Shown here: positions 51,437 through 61,083 of the stretch, in pieces
Layout: every line of letters starts with the position of its first letter
Position numbering within the stretch: position 1 is the stretch's first letter
Source: Rifleibacterium sp035352635
GTDB taxonomy: Bacteria; Muiribacteriota; Ozemobacteria; Ozemobacterales; Ozemobacteraceae
Length of the DNA: 64,000 bases
Assembly (NCBI GenBank): GCA_035352635.1
Contig: DAOPYA010000008.1
Span: 3,553-67,552, forward strand
Direction of reading: 5' to 3'
Program-made: the position numbers and the translations under genes
Notes under the pieces: generated by a model
What the model was told of the DNA's origin: nothing
Database searches by the model: none
What the model saw: only the letters and a program-made list of their open reading frames with translations

Positions 51437-53232
51437 AAAGCAACCTGAAAATACTGCTGTTTTTGTTAATCCTCACCCAGAGCACTATTCTGGGGGCAGC
51501 CGAGTCTATTACTCATGATGGGCTGCGCTTTTCAATGGTGCCGGATATCGACAATCGCTCTTTTTTTGGCTATTGTTACATTCGGGTAATTGTAGCCAAT
51601 AGCTCGCCCCGGGCGCGGCAGATCAGGTTTTTTATGCGTGCTGATTATGCGCGCGATCTCCAGCAGGTGAGTCGTAGTTTTACCATACAGCCCCAGGAAA
51701 CCCGCGAAGAATCCTTGCTGTTTCCTAAGTCTGACTTTTCAACCCCGGGTTTGCAGGTTGAAGTCGATGGCTACAGCCTTGAACAAACGCTCTGGCAGTA
51801 TTATCGCTCTTATCGAGACTATTACGGCAAAACCCAGGCACTGGTCGATTCAAAAATTTCCAAAAATGAATTCGATCTTACGTTTGGAGCAACTGGTGCT
51901 TACGGCGCGAAGGGGCTTGAACTCAACCACTTCGACGGAAGTCTTGCGCAGCTTTTTCACAACTGGCTTGGTTTTTCGCAGTTCAATATTCTGGTTTTTC
52001 GCTCTGAAACCATCGATAAAATGCCGGCACCGGTCAAACAGGCGATTTTTGATTACATCAGAGCCGGCGGAGTGCTGATGGTCATCGGTCAGACTCTCAT
52101 GCCGGCTGACTTCACCAGAGTCAGCGATGATGATGCGGCAACCTTTTTTGACGGGGGGTTTGGCCGGGTGTTGCTTCTAAAAAATGATATTCTGAAGCTG
52201 CCTGAACAGACTGAAGAACGGCCTGAGGCTCCTGATAATTCCATAGAAAGCCTTGCTCCCGGCAAACATTCCGCGCACCGCCCCTCAGTAATCGGTGGGA
52301 CTATAACCCCAGAAATTGAAATCTGTAGCCTGTTTTCAGATACATCTATCAAGATGCGCTCTCCGTTTCCATTTGAGGCTAGTGAACTTGAGACCCTTTC
52401 AGCACGCTGGTTGATGGTGGTGATTTATCTTTTTGCCCTGTTGATCGGCCCGGTCAATGTTTTCGTGCTTTATCGCATGGGTCGGCGCATTCTTGTGTTT
52501 CTGACCGTGCCCGTAGCTTCACTGATCTGCTGTGGTTTTATTTACTCATATTATCTGGTTTTCGAAAGCTCGACATTGCTGGTCAAGCGTCAGACCCTCA
52601 CCCTGCTTGATGAACGCGAAAGTCGTGCCGTTTCCCTTTGTAATTATGGAATTTTTTCGGCACGCAGTCGCCCTGAAGGCCTTCATTTTTCAATGCAGAC
52701 CGAAGTTTATCACATGTCACGAGATGATTACCGTTCTAACGACGCCGGCAAATACATTGTTCTTGATGAAGACCAGCACCTCGCCGATGGCTGGATCAAA
52801 CCTAAAATACCTCGTTATCTGCATTTGCGCTCGGTCGAAACACGTCGTGAGAGGGTGACGCTCTCAATGCGCGATGGTCGCCTGCAGTTGATGAATGGCC
52901 TTGGCGCTGACATCGACAAGCTTTTCATCAAGACCCGAGCGGGCAAGATTTATTCGCTCAAAAATCTGGCAGCGGGCAATACGGCAGAATTAAAGCCTGA
53001 ACCGTCGATGCAGTCGACTGAGATCATTTCTTCACCCGCCACAATTTTTAATGAACACTGGTTCGGAAAGATCTCTGATTTGACGGCTTTGCCCGAAGAA
53101 TATCTGCGCCCGGGCACCTATGTTGCTTCTCTCAAACAATCACCATTCCTGCGTCAGGCAATAGAATCCGAAGCTGTTGTCAGCGAAGAGGCCGCTATTA
53201 TTGGCATCCTCAGGGAGGAACCCGGCTCATGA
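51433..53232 (+). CDS. Membrane protein with GATase-like domain, MoxR/VWA operon
   Basis: A 599-residue protein. It starts with TTG 51433 in a TTGA overlap with moxR and begins with a signal or anchor helix (LKILLFLLILTQSTILGA). The extracytoplasmic region includes a segment like class I glutamine amidotransferase folds lacking a catalytic triad (FNILVFRSETIDKM followed by YIRAGGVLMVIGQ). Two membrane helices (~335-355 and ~365-390) precede a ~200-residue C-terminal domain. Proteins of this type are common beside ABC and VWA genes in planctomycetes and deltaproteobacteria. The function is unknown. The next gene starts in a four-base ATGA overlap. Confidence 0.65.
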   Translation: MKSNLKILLFLLILTQSTILGAAESITHDGLRFSMVPDIDNRSFFGYCYIRVIVANSSPRARQIRFFMRADYARDLQQVSRSFTIQPQETREESLLFPKSDFSTPGLQVEVDGYSLEQTLWQYYRSYRDYYGKTQALVDSKISKNEFDLTFGATGAYGAKGLELNHFDGSLAQLFHNWLGFSQFNILVFRSETIDKMPAPVKQAIFDYIRAGGVLMVIGQTLMPADFTRVSDDDAATFFDGGFGRVLLLKNDILKLPEQTEERPEAPDNSIESLAPGKHSAHRPSVIGGTITPEIEICSLFSDTSIKMRSPFPFEASELETLSARWLMVVIYLFALLIGPVNVFVLYRMGRRILVFLTVPVASLICCGFIYSYYLVFESSTLLVKRQTLTLLDERESRAVSLCNYGIFSARSRPEGLHFSMQTEVYHMSRDDYRSNDAGKYIVLDEDQHLADGWIKPKIPRYLHLRSVETRRERVTLSMRDGRLQLMNGLGADIDKLFIKTRAGKIYSLKNLAAGNTAELKPEPSMQSTEIISSPATIFNEHWFGKISDLTALPEEYLRPGTYVASLKQSPFLRQAIESEAVVSEEAAIIGILREEPGS

Positions 53233-54158
53233 TGCTCACAGTTGAGAATCTCTGCAAGAATTTTGCGACCACTCAGGCAGTCAAGGACTTGACCTTCAGA
53301 GTCAGCAGCGGTGATATTACCGGGTTTGTTGGCCCGAATGGCGCCGGCAAGACCACCACCCTGAGAATTATGGCCACCATTGAAGATCCTTCGTCGGGAG
53401 CGGTTTGTATTGATGGCCAATCCATCACGATCCACCCCGAGGCTGCCCGTGCCTGCATCGGCTTTGTGCCAGATTCACTGCCGCTGCACAATGATATGAG
53501 CGTGCATGAATATCTCGATTTTTTTGCCCGGGCCTACGAAATTCCCTCGGCGCGTCGTCATGGCCTGATTGATGACCTTGAAGAATTCACCAACCTGACC
53601 GGCATCCGCGAAAAGCTTATTGTAACGCTCTCAAAGGGTATGAAGCAGCGGGTCTCGATTGCCAGGGCGCTGATCAACGATCCGCAGTTTCTGCTCATGG
53701 ATGAACCGGCTGCCGGCCTAGACCCGCGAGCGCGTATTGAACTGCGCGAACTGTTGCGCGTTTTATCGCGGCAAGGCAAAGGTATTCTCATCAGTTCGCA
53801 CATTCTCAGCGAGCTTGCCGAGATCTGCACTTCAGCGCTGATTATCGAACAGGGAATGCTGCTGAAATTTGGTACTATCGAAGAGGTGACCAATCATGGG
53901 CAGGCGGCCCGCCGCCTCATTATCAGGCCGATTTCTGACCTTGAAGCTCTAAGCAGGTTTCTGGTTCTTGAACCTGGTGTTGGCGGCCTCGTGTTGAACG
54001 GTCGCAATCTTGAGTGTGATTATTCAGGCAAGGATGAAGATGCCAGTGAACTGCTCAACCGTATTATTGCTGCAAATCATCGTTTGATTGAGTTCAGGTT
54101 CAAGCAACAGAACCTTGAGTCGGTTTTTATGAATATTACCCGGGGCGAAGTGCAATGA
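53229..54158 (+). CDS. ABC transporter ATP-binding protein
   Basis: A 309-residue ATPase. Walker A is GPNGAGKTTTLRI (~35), the Q-loop follows in the usual place, the signature is LSKGMKQRVSIARALI, and Walker B is FLLMDEPAAGLDP, followed by the H-loop ISSHILSEL. The C-terminal ~80 residues form an extension like that of GldA/NodI-type exporters. The start overlaps the upstream stop by four bases; a second ATG follows directly. The permease starts in a similar overlap. With that permease it should form an ABC-2 type exporter or a gliding-motility-like complex; the substrate is not readable. Confidence 0.96.
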   Translation: MMLTVENLCKNFATTQAVKDLTFRVSSGDITGFVGPNGAGKTTTLRIMATIEDPSSGAVCIDGQSITIHPEAARACIGFVPDSLPLHNDMSVHEYLDFFARAYEIPSARRHGLIDDLEEFTNLTGIREKLIVTLSKGMKQRVSIARALINDPQFLLMDEPAAGLDPRARIELRELLRVLSRQGKGILISSHILSELAEICTSALIIEQGMLLKFGTIEEVTNHGQAARRLIIRPISDLEALSRFLVLEPGVGGLVLNGRNLECDYSGKDEDASELLNRIIAANHRLIEFRFKQQNLESVFMNITRGEVQ

Positions 54159-55609
54159 CAATGATGGAAACTCTTTATAACCGCTTTGATGACCTGCTTA
54201 ACCCGATTATCGTCAAAGAACTGCGCCAGGTAGTCAGGGGCAAATTTTTCTGGGGCGTGCTGCTTCTGTTTCTCGCTTTTCAGTGCGCGGTTCTCAGTCT
54301 TTCAATCGCTGATCGCGGAATGAGCAGTCGAAGCATTGGCGGCGAGACCCTGGCCTTCCTTTTCGGTATCCTGTTTTTTGCCAGCTTTGTGCTGATTCCG
54401 ATTCAAAATGGTTTCAAATTTTCAACCGAACGCAACGATGGCTCCGACGAACTGCTGTTCATAACCACAATAACCCCTGAAACCATTATCAAAGGCAAGT
54501 TCTACGCGGCGATGGTTTTTATTTTGCTACTTTTCAGCGCTTTTGCCCCGTTCATGGCCATGACCTTCTTTCTCAGCGGCGTCGATATGCCTTTGACTTT
54601 TTTGACTCTCTTCTTTGCTCTGCTGATCAGCGCTGCCGGTGCGATGGGGCAGATTTGTTTTGCGGCCCTGGCGCATGACGCCCAGTCGAATAAGGCTTTT
54701 CGTGCCATCGGTGGCATGGCTCAGATGATGGCTTTTTTTGCTATCTCAGGCACTGGTGCCGAAATGGTTCAGTATGGCCCCGGGCGCTTCATGGGCTCTT
54801 CACATGCCGGGCTGTTGATTGTTTCCGTAATCTTATTCTGTCTGGCGGCGGTGTCTTTTTTCTACCGCGCTGCGGCGTCGATCATAGCACCGGCCGGGGC
54901 TAACCGCATGCTTCCGGTCAGAAAATGCGGGCTGTTTATCTGGCTCGGTTCGCTCATTCTCTCGCTTCTCTGGGCTATTCAAGAAAATTCCGGCAAATTT
55001 CTCGTTTCCTGGGCGGCGCTAATATGTGTGGGGCTGGTTCTGGCGACCATGGTTGCCGTATCTGAGCGCGATTCTTTGTCTGAAAGAGTTGCCCGCGAAA
55101 TCCCCGCTAATCCCCTGAAAAAACGACTGGCTTTTTTGTTCTACAGTGGTTCCGCCGGTGGCCTTGCATGGGTAGTCCTGATCATGCTGATTACTCTGCT
55201 TACCATGAATTTTTTCCCGCGTGCCCTCGGGCTTCATCAAACAGGTGACCTTCCAGATGCAACTGTCGCGATACTTTCATTTTTGGGCTATTGCATTGGC
55301 TATGGTCTGCTTGCTTCCTATATCCGTCGCTTGTTTTTCAGCAGCCTGGTTGATATCCGCAACACCTGGATCATCATGTTCCTCGTTACTGCCTTTTGTT
55401 CGGTGGTGCCAATGTTTATCTGGGCGGTGACCGGTTCGGATTACGAACTGTTTTTGCTTGGTAATCCCTTTATTGCCCTGTCGCGAGACCGGAGTGACGC
55501 AGCCCAGGCTTTTGGCATGCTGCTGGCCGCAGGAGCTGTGTTTATCAACCTTCCATGGCTGAAGCGACAGCTTAACGAATTTTTCAAGGCAGGCGACCAG
55601 AATGGATGA
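54155..55609 (+). CDS. ABC-2 type permease
   Basis: A 484-residue membrane protein with about 10-12 helices and few charged loops. The N-terminal segment NPIIVKELRQVVRGKFFWGV is the typical cytoplasmic helix of ABC-2 permeases before the first membrane helix, and ERNDGSDELLFITTITPETI is the conserved 'Ser-Asp-Glu-Leu' loop seen in such exporters. It is longer than single-domain permeases (~250 residues) and may be a fused double unit. The start overlaps the ATPase gene by four bases and its end overlaps the DUF58 gene by eight. It should form the membrane channel for the preceding ATPase. Confidence 0.88.
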   Translation: MTMMETLYNRFDDLLNPIIVKELRQVVRGKFFWGVLLLFLAFQCAVLSLSIADRGMSSRSIGGETLAFLFGILFFASFVLIPIQNGFKFSTERNDGSDELLFITTITPETIIKGKFYAAMVFILLLFSAFAPFMAMTFFLSGVDMPLTFLTLFFALLISAAGAMGQICFAALAHDAQSNKAFRAIGGMAQMMAFFAISGTGAEMVQYGPGRFMGSSHAGLLIVSVILFCLAAVSFFYRAAASIIAPAGANRMLPVRKCGLFIWLGSLILSLLWAIQENSGKFLVSWAALICVGLVLATMVAVSERDSLSERVAREIPANPLKKRLAFLFYSGSAGGLAWVVLIMLITLLTMNFFPRALGLHQTGDLPDATVAILSFLGYCIGYGLLASYIRRLFFSSLVDIRNTWIIMFLVTAFCSVVPMFIWAVTGSDYELFLLGNPFIALSRDRSDAAQAFGMLLAAGAVFINLPWLKRQLNEFFKAGDQNG

Positions 55610-56480
55610 GCGCCACCGTAAATCTCTGGATGCCGCTGAACTGGCTGGCCAGAAGTTTTATCTCAACGTCTCATCGCGTTTTTCAGGAATGCAGGGCGGT
55701 AACCGCTTCGGCAGAAATACCGGCAACTCGCTTGAGTTTCTCGACCATCGTGAATACCAGCCGGGCGATGATATCAGGCATATCGACTGGAACGCCATGG
55801 CCCGCTCAGATCGACTGACCGTTAAACTGTATCGTGAAGAAGTGGCCCCTCATCTTGATCTGCTGCTCGATACTTCCGCTTCGATGGCTCTCGAAAACAG
55901 TCGCAAGGCAGAAGGCCTTTTTGCTCTTGCTGCGTTGCTGAGAATCGCCGCAGTTAATGCCGGTTATACAGTCTCAAGCTGGCTTGCCGGGGACAGATGC
56001 CGCCGCGTCGAACCAGCGGCACTGCCAGTCTGTGAATGGCCTGATGCCGAATGCAACTACCCCGGCAACGTCGGTCAGACACTTGTCAGTTTTCCTCCCG
56101 CATTGCGAACTTCAGGCGTCAGGGTTTTAATCAGCGACCTGTTCTGGAACCAGGAACCCCAGGCTGTTTTGCGCCAGTTATCTGAAAATGCCGCCTTGCT
56201 GGTAGTCGTGCAATTGCTGGCCGGGCACGATATCGACCCTGAACTGGCCGGCAATGTCAGGCTCGTTGATTCTGAGACCGGCGAAACCGTGGAACTTGTG
56301 GCTGAAGAGGCTTTATTGCGCGAGTATCGCAGCAATTTTACCCGACACCAGGAAGACTGGAAGAAAAGTTGCACCCGTGCCGGGGCGGTTTTCTGCCAGT
56401 GTGTTGCCGAGAATTTTCTGCATGATTTTGTTCCGGCCGAACTGCTGCGCAACGAAATTCTCATGACCAGGAGCCGATAA
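55602..56480 (+). CDS. DUF58-family protein
   Basis: A 292-residue soluble protein. The family signature is intact: FLDHREYQPGDDIRHIDWNA, then LYREEVAPHLDLLLDTSASM. The second part is a VWA-like fold with the DTSAS MIDAS motif. DUF58 proteins are the standard partner between MoxR ATPases and VWA proteins, presumably as adaptors. It begins eight bases before the permease stop and ends in a one-base overlap with the next gene (TAATG). Confidence 0.94.
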   Translation: MDERHRKSLDAAELAGQKFYLNVSSRFSGMQGGNRFGRNTGNSLEFLDHREYQPGDDIRHIDWNAMARSDRLTVKLYREEVAPHLDLLLDTSASMALENSRKAEGLFALAALLRIAAVNAGYTVSSWLAGDRCRRVEPAALPVCEWPDAECNYPGNVGQTLVSFPPALRTSGVRVLISDLFWNQEPQAVLRQLSENAALLVVVQLLAGHDIDPELAGNVRLVDSETGETVELVAEEALLREYRSNFTRHQEDWKKSCTRAGAVFCQCVAENFLHDFVPAELLRNEILMTRSR

Positions 56481-58243
56481 TGCCTTTTTTCATGAGTCCG
56501 GCGGCATTCTGGGGCCTCTTGACCACGCTGGTGCTCGCGGGCATCTATTTTTTCAGACGCCGTTCACGCACAATTCAGGTCTCGTCACTGATGTTTTTTG
56601 GCCGGGCGAAACAGGCTGCTGAAGGTGGGCGGCGCCTTACCAGGCTGCAAGCTCCCCTGATCATGTTTATAGAAATTGTCATACTGGTGCTCCTGGTTCT
56701 GGCAGCTGCGAATCCTCGTTCTATCAGTGGTGAAAAGCTTATTCCCGTGACTCTGATTCTCGATGATTCTCTGTCGATGGCCGTAAATGAACCCGAAAGC
56801 CCCCGGGCCAAAGCGCTTGCCTGCCTCGAAAAAGTTTTTTTCTCGCGGCCGGCTTTCCGATTTACCCTTATAAAAGCCGGGGTTCAGCCAGAAGTGCTCG
56901 GTCGTCAGGATATGCCAGGAAATGAAGCCGCGATGATGGTCGGTAACTGGCGATGTAACTCGGCGTCGGCAGATATTTTCAAAGCCCTGCGCTATGTGGC
57001 CGAAAGCCTGAGCGCCGAAAGTCACACCTTTGTTCTCACTGACCATCAGGCGCTCAGCGATTACTCTGGAAAAGCAGGCTGGCTGGCGTTTGGCAAACCA
57101 GTCGCCAATCTGGCGGTTACTGCTGTCAGCCGCTATGCCCTCGGAACGGTTGATCGCTGTTTTGTTGAATTCAGCAATTTTGCTTCTCAACCGGCCAGTA
57201 TTGACGCCGAGGTTCTTATTGCCGGCCGTGGCGAGCCGATTGAACGACTCGCAGAGATGCTTCCCCCCAAAGGCACTATTCGCCGACGTTTTGTTCTCAA
57301 AGATGTTACGGCTCCGGTGCAGGTGCGTATCAACAATGACCCGGTTGCTTTTGACAATTCTGCCTGGCTTTTACCGGTCAGGCCTGACCCTGTTGAGGTC
57401 GAAATAAGTCTCAGATCAGCTTATCTCAAAAGCCTGGTCGAAAAAGCAGTTATGGCGGCGGGCCTGGCCAAGCTTGTTGCCACCTCGGCGCAATTGCTCA
57501 TTACCGATGCAAAACTCCTCGCCCCTGCTGAACGACTCTGGCAGCTCTATCTGCCCGTGGCTTCGCAGACGGCAGCTTTTTCCGGGGTGGTTGCCGTCGA
57601 TAAGGAACATCCGCTGACGGCGGGTATGCCGGCATTAAAGGCAGCCTGGGCAATAGATCCTGGTTTTGCTACTGCCGGCATACCTCTGATGACCGCGGCG
57701 GCAATTCCATTGCTGACCGTGCGTGGCGAACCATCGCAGCAGTTGCTTGTCAGTCTGAATCTGGTGCCTGAATACTCAGATCTGCAAAAAAGCCCCATCT
57801 GGCCGGTGCTGTTCTGGAACCTTCTCAACTGGCGTCAACAGCATAATCCCGGCCCGGTTACCGCAAATTTCCGCAGCGGCGCGGTAATTACCTGCTCTTT
57901 GCCTCCTGAAGCCACTTCGGCCGCACTTTATGACCAGGCCGGGCGAAAGGTCGAAGATGCCACGGTCTGGCGTCATCAGGCTGTTTTTCAGACTTCCAGG
58001 GCTGGTATCTACGAAATCAAGGCAGCTGACGCATCATGGCCGCTCGCCATCAATCTTTGTTCTGCTGCCGAATCAGATATGACCCGGGCGGGCTGGTCAC
58101 CGGTTCCTGCAATGCCGCTGCCCGGTGACGCAATGCAGAAACTTGCTGACGTTCGCTGGTGGTTCATTCTGCCGGCTCTCTGTCTGATGGCTTTGCATCA
58201 ATGGCTGGCAACCAGAAGGAGGGCGGCTGATGCTTCTTTCTGA
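56480..58243 (+). CDS. BatA-like membrane protein with VWA domain
   Basis: A 587-residue protein. The N-terminus has the BatA/aerotolerance layout: a helix in FFMSPAAFWGLLTTLVLAGIYF-type sequence, the RRRSRTIQVSSLMFF segment, and a second membrane helix at ~60-80. A VWA domain begins at LILDDSLSMAVNEP (~92-106) with an intact D-x-S-x-S MIDAS, so metal-dependent ligand binding is plausible. The long C-terminal part (~220-560) is extracytoplasmic, and a final membrane helix (~565-580) anchors it. It overlaps DUF58 by one base and the next VWA gene by 14. Confidence 0.82.
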   Translation: MPFFMSPAAFWGLLTTLVLAGIYFFRRRSRTIQVSSLMFFGRAKQAAEGGRRLTRLQAPLIMFIEIVILVLLVLAAANPRSISGEKLIPVTLILDDSLSMAVNEPESPRAKALACLEKVFFSRPAFRFTLIKAGVQPEVLGRQDMPGNEAAMMVGNWRCNSASADIFKALRYVAESLSAESHTFVLTDHQALSDYSGKAGWLAFGKPVANLAVTAVSRYALGTVDRCFVEFSNFASQPASIDAEVLIAGRGEPIERLAEMLPPKGTIRRRFVLKDVTAPVQVRINNDPVAFDNSAWLLPVRPDPVEVEISLRSAYLKSLVEKAVMAAGLAKLVATSAQLLITDAKLLAPAERLWQLYLPVASQTAAFSGVVAVDKEHPLTAGMPALKAAWAIDPGFATAGIPLMTAAAIPLLTVRGEPSQQLLVSLNLVPEYSDLQKSPIWPVLFWNLLNWRQQHNPGPVTANFRSGAVITCSLPPEATSAALYDQAGRKVEDATVWRHQAVFQTSRAGIYEIKAADASWPLAINLCSAAESDMTRAGWSPVPAMPLPGDAMQKLADVRWWFILPALCLMALHQWLATRRRAADASF

Positions 58244-61034
58244 GTATCACTGGCTGATTCTTTCCCTGCCCGCCCTTTGGCTGGTCTGGTATTTCAGGCC
58301 TCTTTCAATACGCCTGCTCGTTTTGCGGGTGCTGGTGATTGTTCTGGTCATTCTCGCGCTTTCCGGCCTGCAATTGCGTCTTCCCGGCCGGGAAGGCGTT
58401 ATCGTGGTAGTTGCCGACCGCAGCCTGTCAATGCCGACGGTTGCAGACCAGCGTATTAATGAGAGCATGCTGTTACTCAAAAATGAAATGCCCCCAGGCG
58501 CCAGACTCGGCCTGGTAACGTTTGCCGAAGAGGCCAGGGTTGAAATGGCGCCGACCAGAAGTGCTTTTTCCGGGTTCACCGGTGACCTTAGCCGCACTGC
58601 GTCAAGGCTTGATGAAGGCGTTCGCCGTGCGCTTGCCATGATGCCAACCGACATGCCAGGCCGGGTGCTCGTTATTTCTGATGGTCTGTGGAGCGGTGTC
58701 GACCCGCGTTTGGCGGCTTTTCAGGCAGCCGGCCGCAATATTCCCATCGATTTTCGCTGGCTGGCACGCGACTTATCAGGAGACATGGCAATAACTTCAT
58801 TTGCAGTGCCCGGAATACTTAATCCGGGCGAAGCCTTCATTGCCAATGCCGAAGTTTTCTCGCCTGTTGAGCAACAGGCGCAGGTGGCGCTTTTCAGTGA
58901 CGAGACCCAGATTGCCAGTTACCCGCGTCGCCTGAAGGCCGGAAATAACTCCATGGTTTTCAGTCTGCTCGCGCCGCAGGCTGCAGTTATCAAGTTCAGG
59001 TTGCATGTAACCCCGGCCGGGCCAGACCCGGTCGCCGAAAACAATGAAGCACGCGCAATCAGCGAGATAATTGGCAAAAAACCTGTTCTGGTTATTGCCG
59101 GGCAGCACTCCGCAATGTTTTCACTTTTGCAGAAGTCAGGGGCCCGTGTCGAACTTGTCGAGCCGCAAAAAATTGCCTGGAGCATTGAATACCTGGCCGG
59201 TTTCTCGGCCGTGGTAATTGAAAACGTGGCGGCCGGCAGTATTACCATGCATGGCATGCAGATGCTGAGTGCCTGGGTGCGTCATCTTGGGGGTGGTCTC
59301 GTCATTACCGGCGGAAAAAACTCTTATGGTAATGGCGGTTATTATCAATCGCCGCTCGAACCGGTGATGCCAGTATCACTTGAATTACGAAGTCAGCACC
59401 GAAAGCTGGCTCTGGCTCTGATGGTCGTTCTTGATCGCTCGGGAAGCATGGCAGCGCCAGTTCGTGGCGACCGAACCAAAATGGATCTGGCCAATATTGC
59501 CGCAGCCAATGCTTTTGATCTTTTGTCACCCTTTGATGAGTTCGGCCTGCTGGCGGTAGACACCGAGCCCCATGTGATTGTACCCCTGCAGCGCCTTCAG
59601 GAAAAAGCCAGATGGCGCGAGCAGATTCTCAGGGTTGAGTCATCGGGTGGGGGAATCTACGTTTACAGTGGAGTCAGCAAGGCAGTTGAGATGCTGCTTG
59701 GCGCAGAAGCCCAGACACGGCACATTATTCTTTTTGCCGATGCCTCTGATTCTGAAGAACCCGGCCGCTACTGGGAACTCCTCGACAAGGCCACCGGCGC
59801 CGGCCTGACCCTCAGTGTTATCGGCCTTGGCACCGAGGGCGATTCTGATGCCAATCTGCTCAAAAAGATTGCCGCTGCCGGCAAAGGGCGCATATTTTTT
59901 ACCCGCGAACCCGAAGAATTGCCACGATTGTTCTCGCAAGATACCTTTGTGGCTGCCCGAAGCACCTTTATCGAAGCAGATACCCAGATTGAATCTCTCA
60001 CCGCCTCCAACCGCTTCACCGGCAAAGAAATCTCATTTAAATCGGCGCTCGGCGCTTATAATTTGTGCTATGTGAAGCCTGAAGCATTTCTCGCAGTAAG
60101 AACTGTTGATGAAAACGCCGCACCGGTGCTGGCTGCCTGGCAGATTGGCCTGGGCCGGGTTGCCTGTTATACCGGAGTTGCGGACGGCGAGCAGGCTGGC
60201 CGTTTTGCTGCTGAACCGGCGGCGGCCAGTCTGCTGACTGGTGTTTGTAACTGGGTAGCTTTTGATGACCGCTTTAACCTTGGCGAAATGACGATAACGC
60301 CACAGATCAGCAACGGAGTCTGGCGTGCCGAAATTTCTCTCGACCCTGAACGCGAACGCGAACCCTTTCGCGAGAACCCGGATATCGATATTCTGCGCAG
60401 CTCTGAAGGCCTCGCTTCTGAAAAAACAACCATGCAGATGCAATGGGTTTCTGCAGATAGTCTCGCTGCTGAGGTTATTGTGCATGGCGATGAGGTTATT
60501 GCCGGGGTGATCCGCTCCGGAAAGCTTCAAAAGCGCCTTAACCCTGTGTGCCAACCATACTGCCCTGAATTTGCACCGGCCAGGCATCGCGATGGTCTTG
60601 GCGAGTTGAAAGATCTCGCTGCTATTTCCGGTGGCCGCGAAGTTATAGACCTCGGGCAGGCATGGGTTTCAATGCCTGCCAGAATTCAATTTCGCGACCT
60701 CTCAGGAGGCTTGCTGTTTCTGGCCCTGCTGCTTTTTGTTCTTGAAGTCGCCGAACGCCGCACTGCTTTTCTGGGGTTGCTGCTTGACGCAATTAAACGG
60801 CGAAAAACCCATGTGGCGCCGGTTATAGCCGACTCAAGCCAGGTCGCAGGCGACAGTGCTGTTAAAAACACTGGCCAACCGGCAGTGGCAGCAAATACCC
60901 CACAGGCATTAATAAGACCCTCTGATCAACCCGATGCGCCGGTGGTGCCGACCCAGCAGTTGCCCGCGCCAGATAAGGGCTTTGCCGGTGCGCTGAAAAC
61001 TGCCAAAAAACAGGCGGGAAAGCGCACCAGATAA
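58230..61034 (+). CDS. Large membrane protein with two VWA domains and GATase-like insert
   Basis: A 934-residue protein. Two N-terminal helices (~8-22, ~30-50) precede a VWA domain with DRSLSM (~64). A GATase-like segment follows (LAGFSAVVIENVAAGSI, then VRHLGGGLVITGGKNSYG), and a second VWA domain has MVVLDRSGSMAAP (~402) and later GLGTEGDSDANLL. Both MIDAS motifs are complete. A C-terminal helix (~825-845) is followed by a Pro/Ala-rich cytosolic tail. This architecture is found beside DUF58/MoxR genes in other phyla as uncharacterised 'VWA membrane protein'. It begins inside the previous gene's last 14 bases and ends the operon. Confidence 0.82.
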   Translation: MLLSEYHWLILSLPALWLVWYFRPLSIRLLVLRVLVIVLVILALSGLQLRLPGREGVIVVVADRSLSMPTVADQRINESMLLLKNEMPPGARLGLVTFAEEARVEMAPTRSAFSGFTGDLSRTASRLDEGVRRALAMMPTDMPGRVLVISDGLWSGVDPRLAAFQAAGRNIPIDFRWLARDLSGDMAITSFAVPGILNPGEAFIANAEVFSPVEQQAQVALFSDETQIASYPRRLKAGNNSMVFSLLAPQAAVIKFRLHVTPAGPDPVAENNEARAISEIIGKKPVLVIAGQHSAMFSLLQKSGARVELVEPQKIAWSIEYLAGFSAVVIENVAAGSITMHGMQMLSAWVRHLGGGLVITGGKNSYGNGGYYQSPLEPVMPVSLELRSQHRKLALALMVVLDRSGSMAAPVRGDRTKMDLANIAAANAFDLLSPFDEFGLLAVDTEPHVIVPLQRLQEKARWREQILRVESSGGGIYVYSGVSKAVEMLLGAEAQTRHIILFADASDSEEPGRYWELLDKATGAGLTLSVIGLGTEGDSDANLLKKIAAAGKGRIFFTREPEELPRLFSQDTFVAARSTFIEADTQIESLTASNRFTGKEISFKSALGAYNLCYVKPEAFLAVRTVDENAAPVLAAWQIGLGRVACYTGVADGEQAGRFAAEPAAASLLTGVCNWVAFDDRFNLGEMTITPQISNGVWRAEISLDPEREREPFRENPDIDILRSSEGLASEKTTMQMQWVSADSLAAEVIVHGDEVIAGVIRSGKLQKRLNPVCQPYCPEFAPARHRDGLGELKDLAAISGGREVIDLGQAWVSMPARIQFRDLSGGLLFLALLLFVLEVAERRTAFLGLLLDAIKRRKTHVAPVIADSSQVAGDSAVKNTGQPAVAANTPQALIRPSDQPDAPVVPTQQLPAPDKGFAGALKTAKKQAGKRTR

Positions 61035-61052
61035 AACGGATTTTCAAATAAA

Positions 61053-61079
61053 AAAGCCCCCCGCATTGCGGGGGGCTTT
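61053..61079. terminator. Bidirectional terminator between the VWA operon and the SET gene
   Basis: AAAGCCCCCCGC at 61053-61064 pairs perfectly with GCGGGGGGCTTT at 61068-61079 around an ATT loop. T's flank both sides on their respective strands, so it can end transcription from both directions. Confidence 0.92.
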
Positions 61080-61083
61080 CGGT

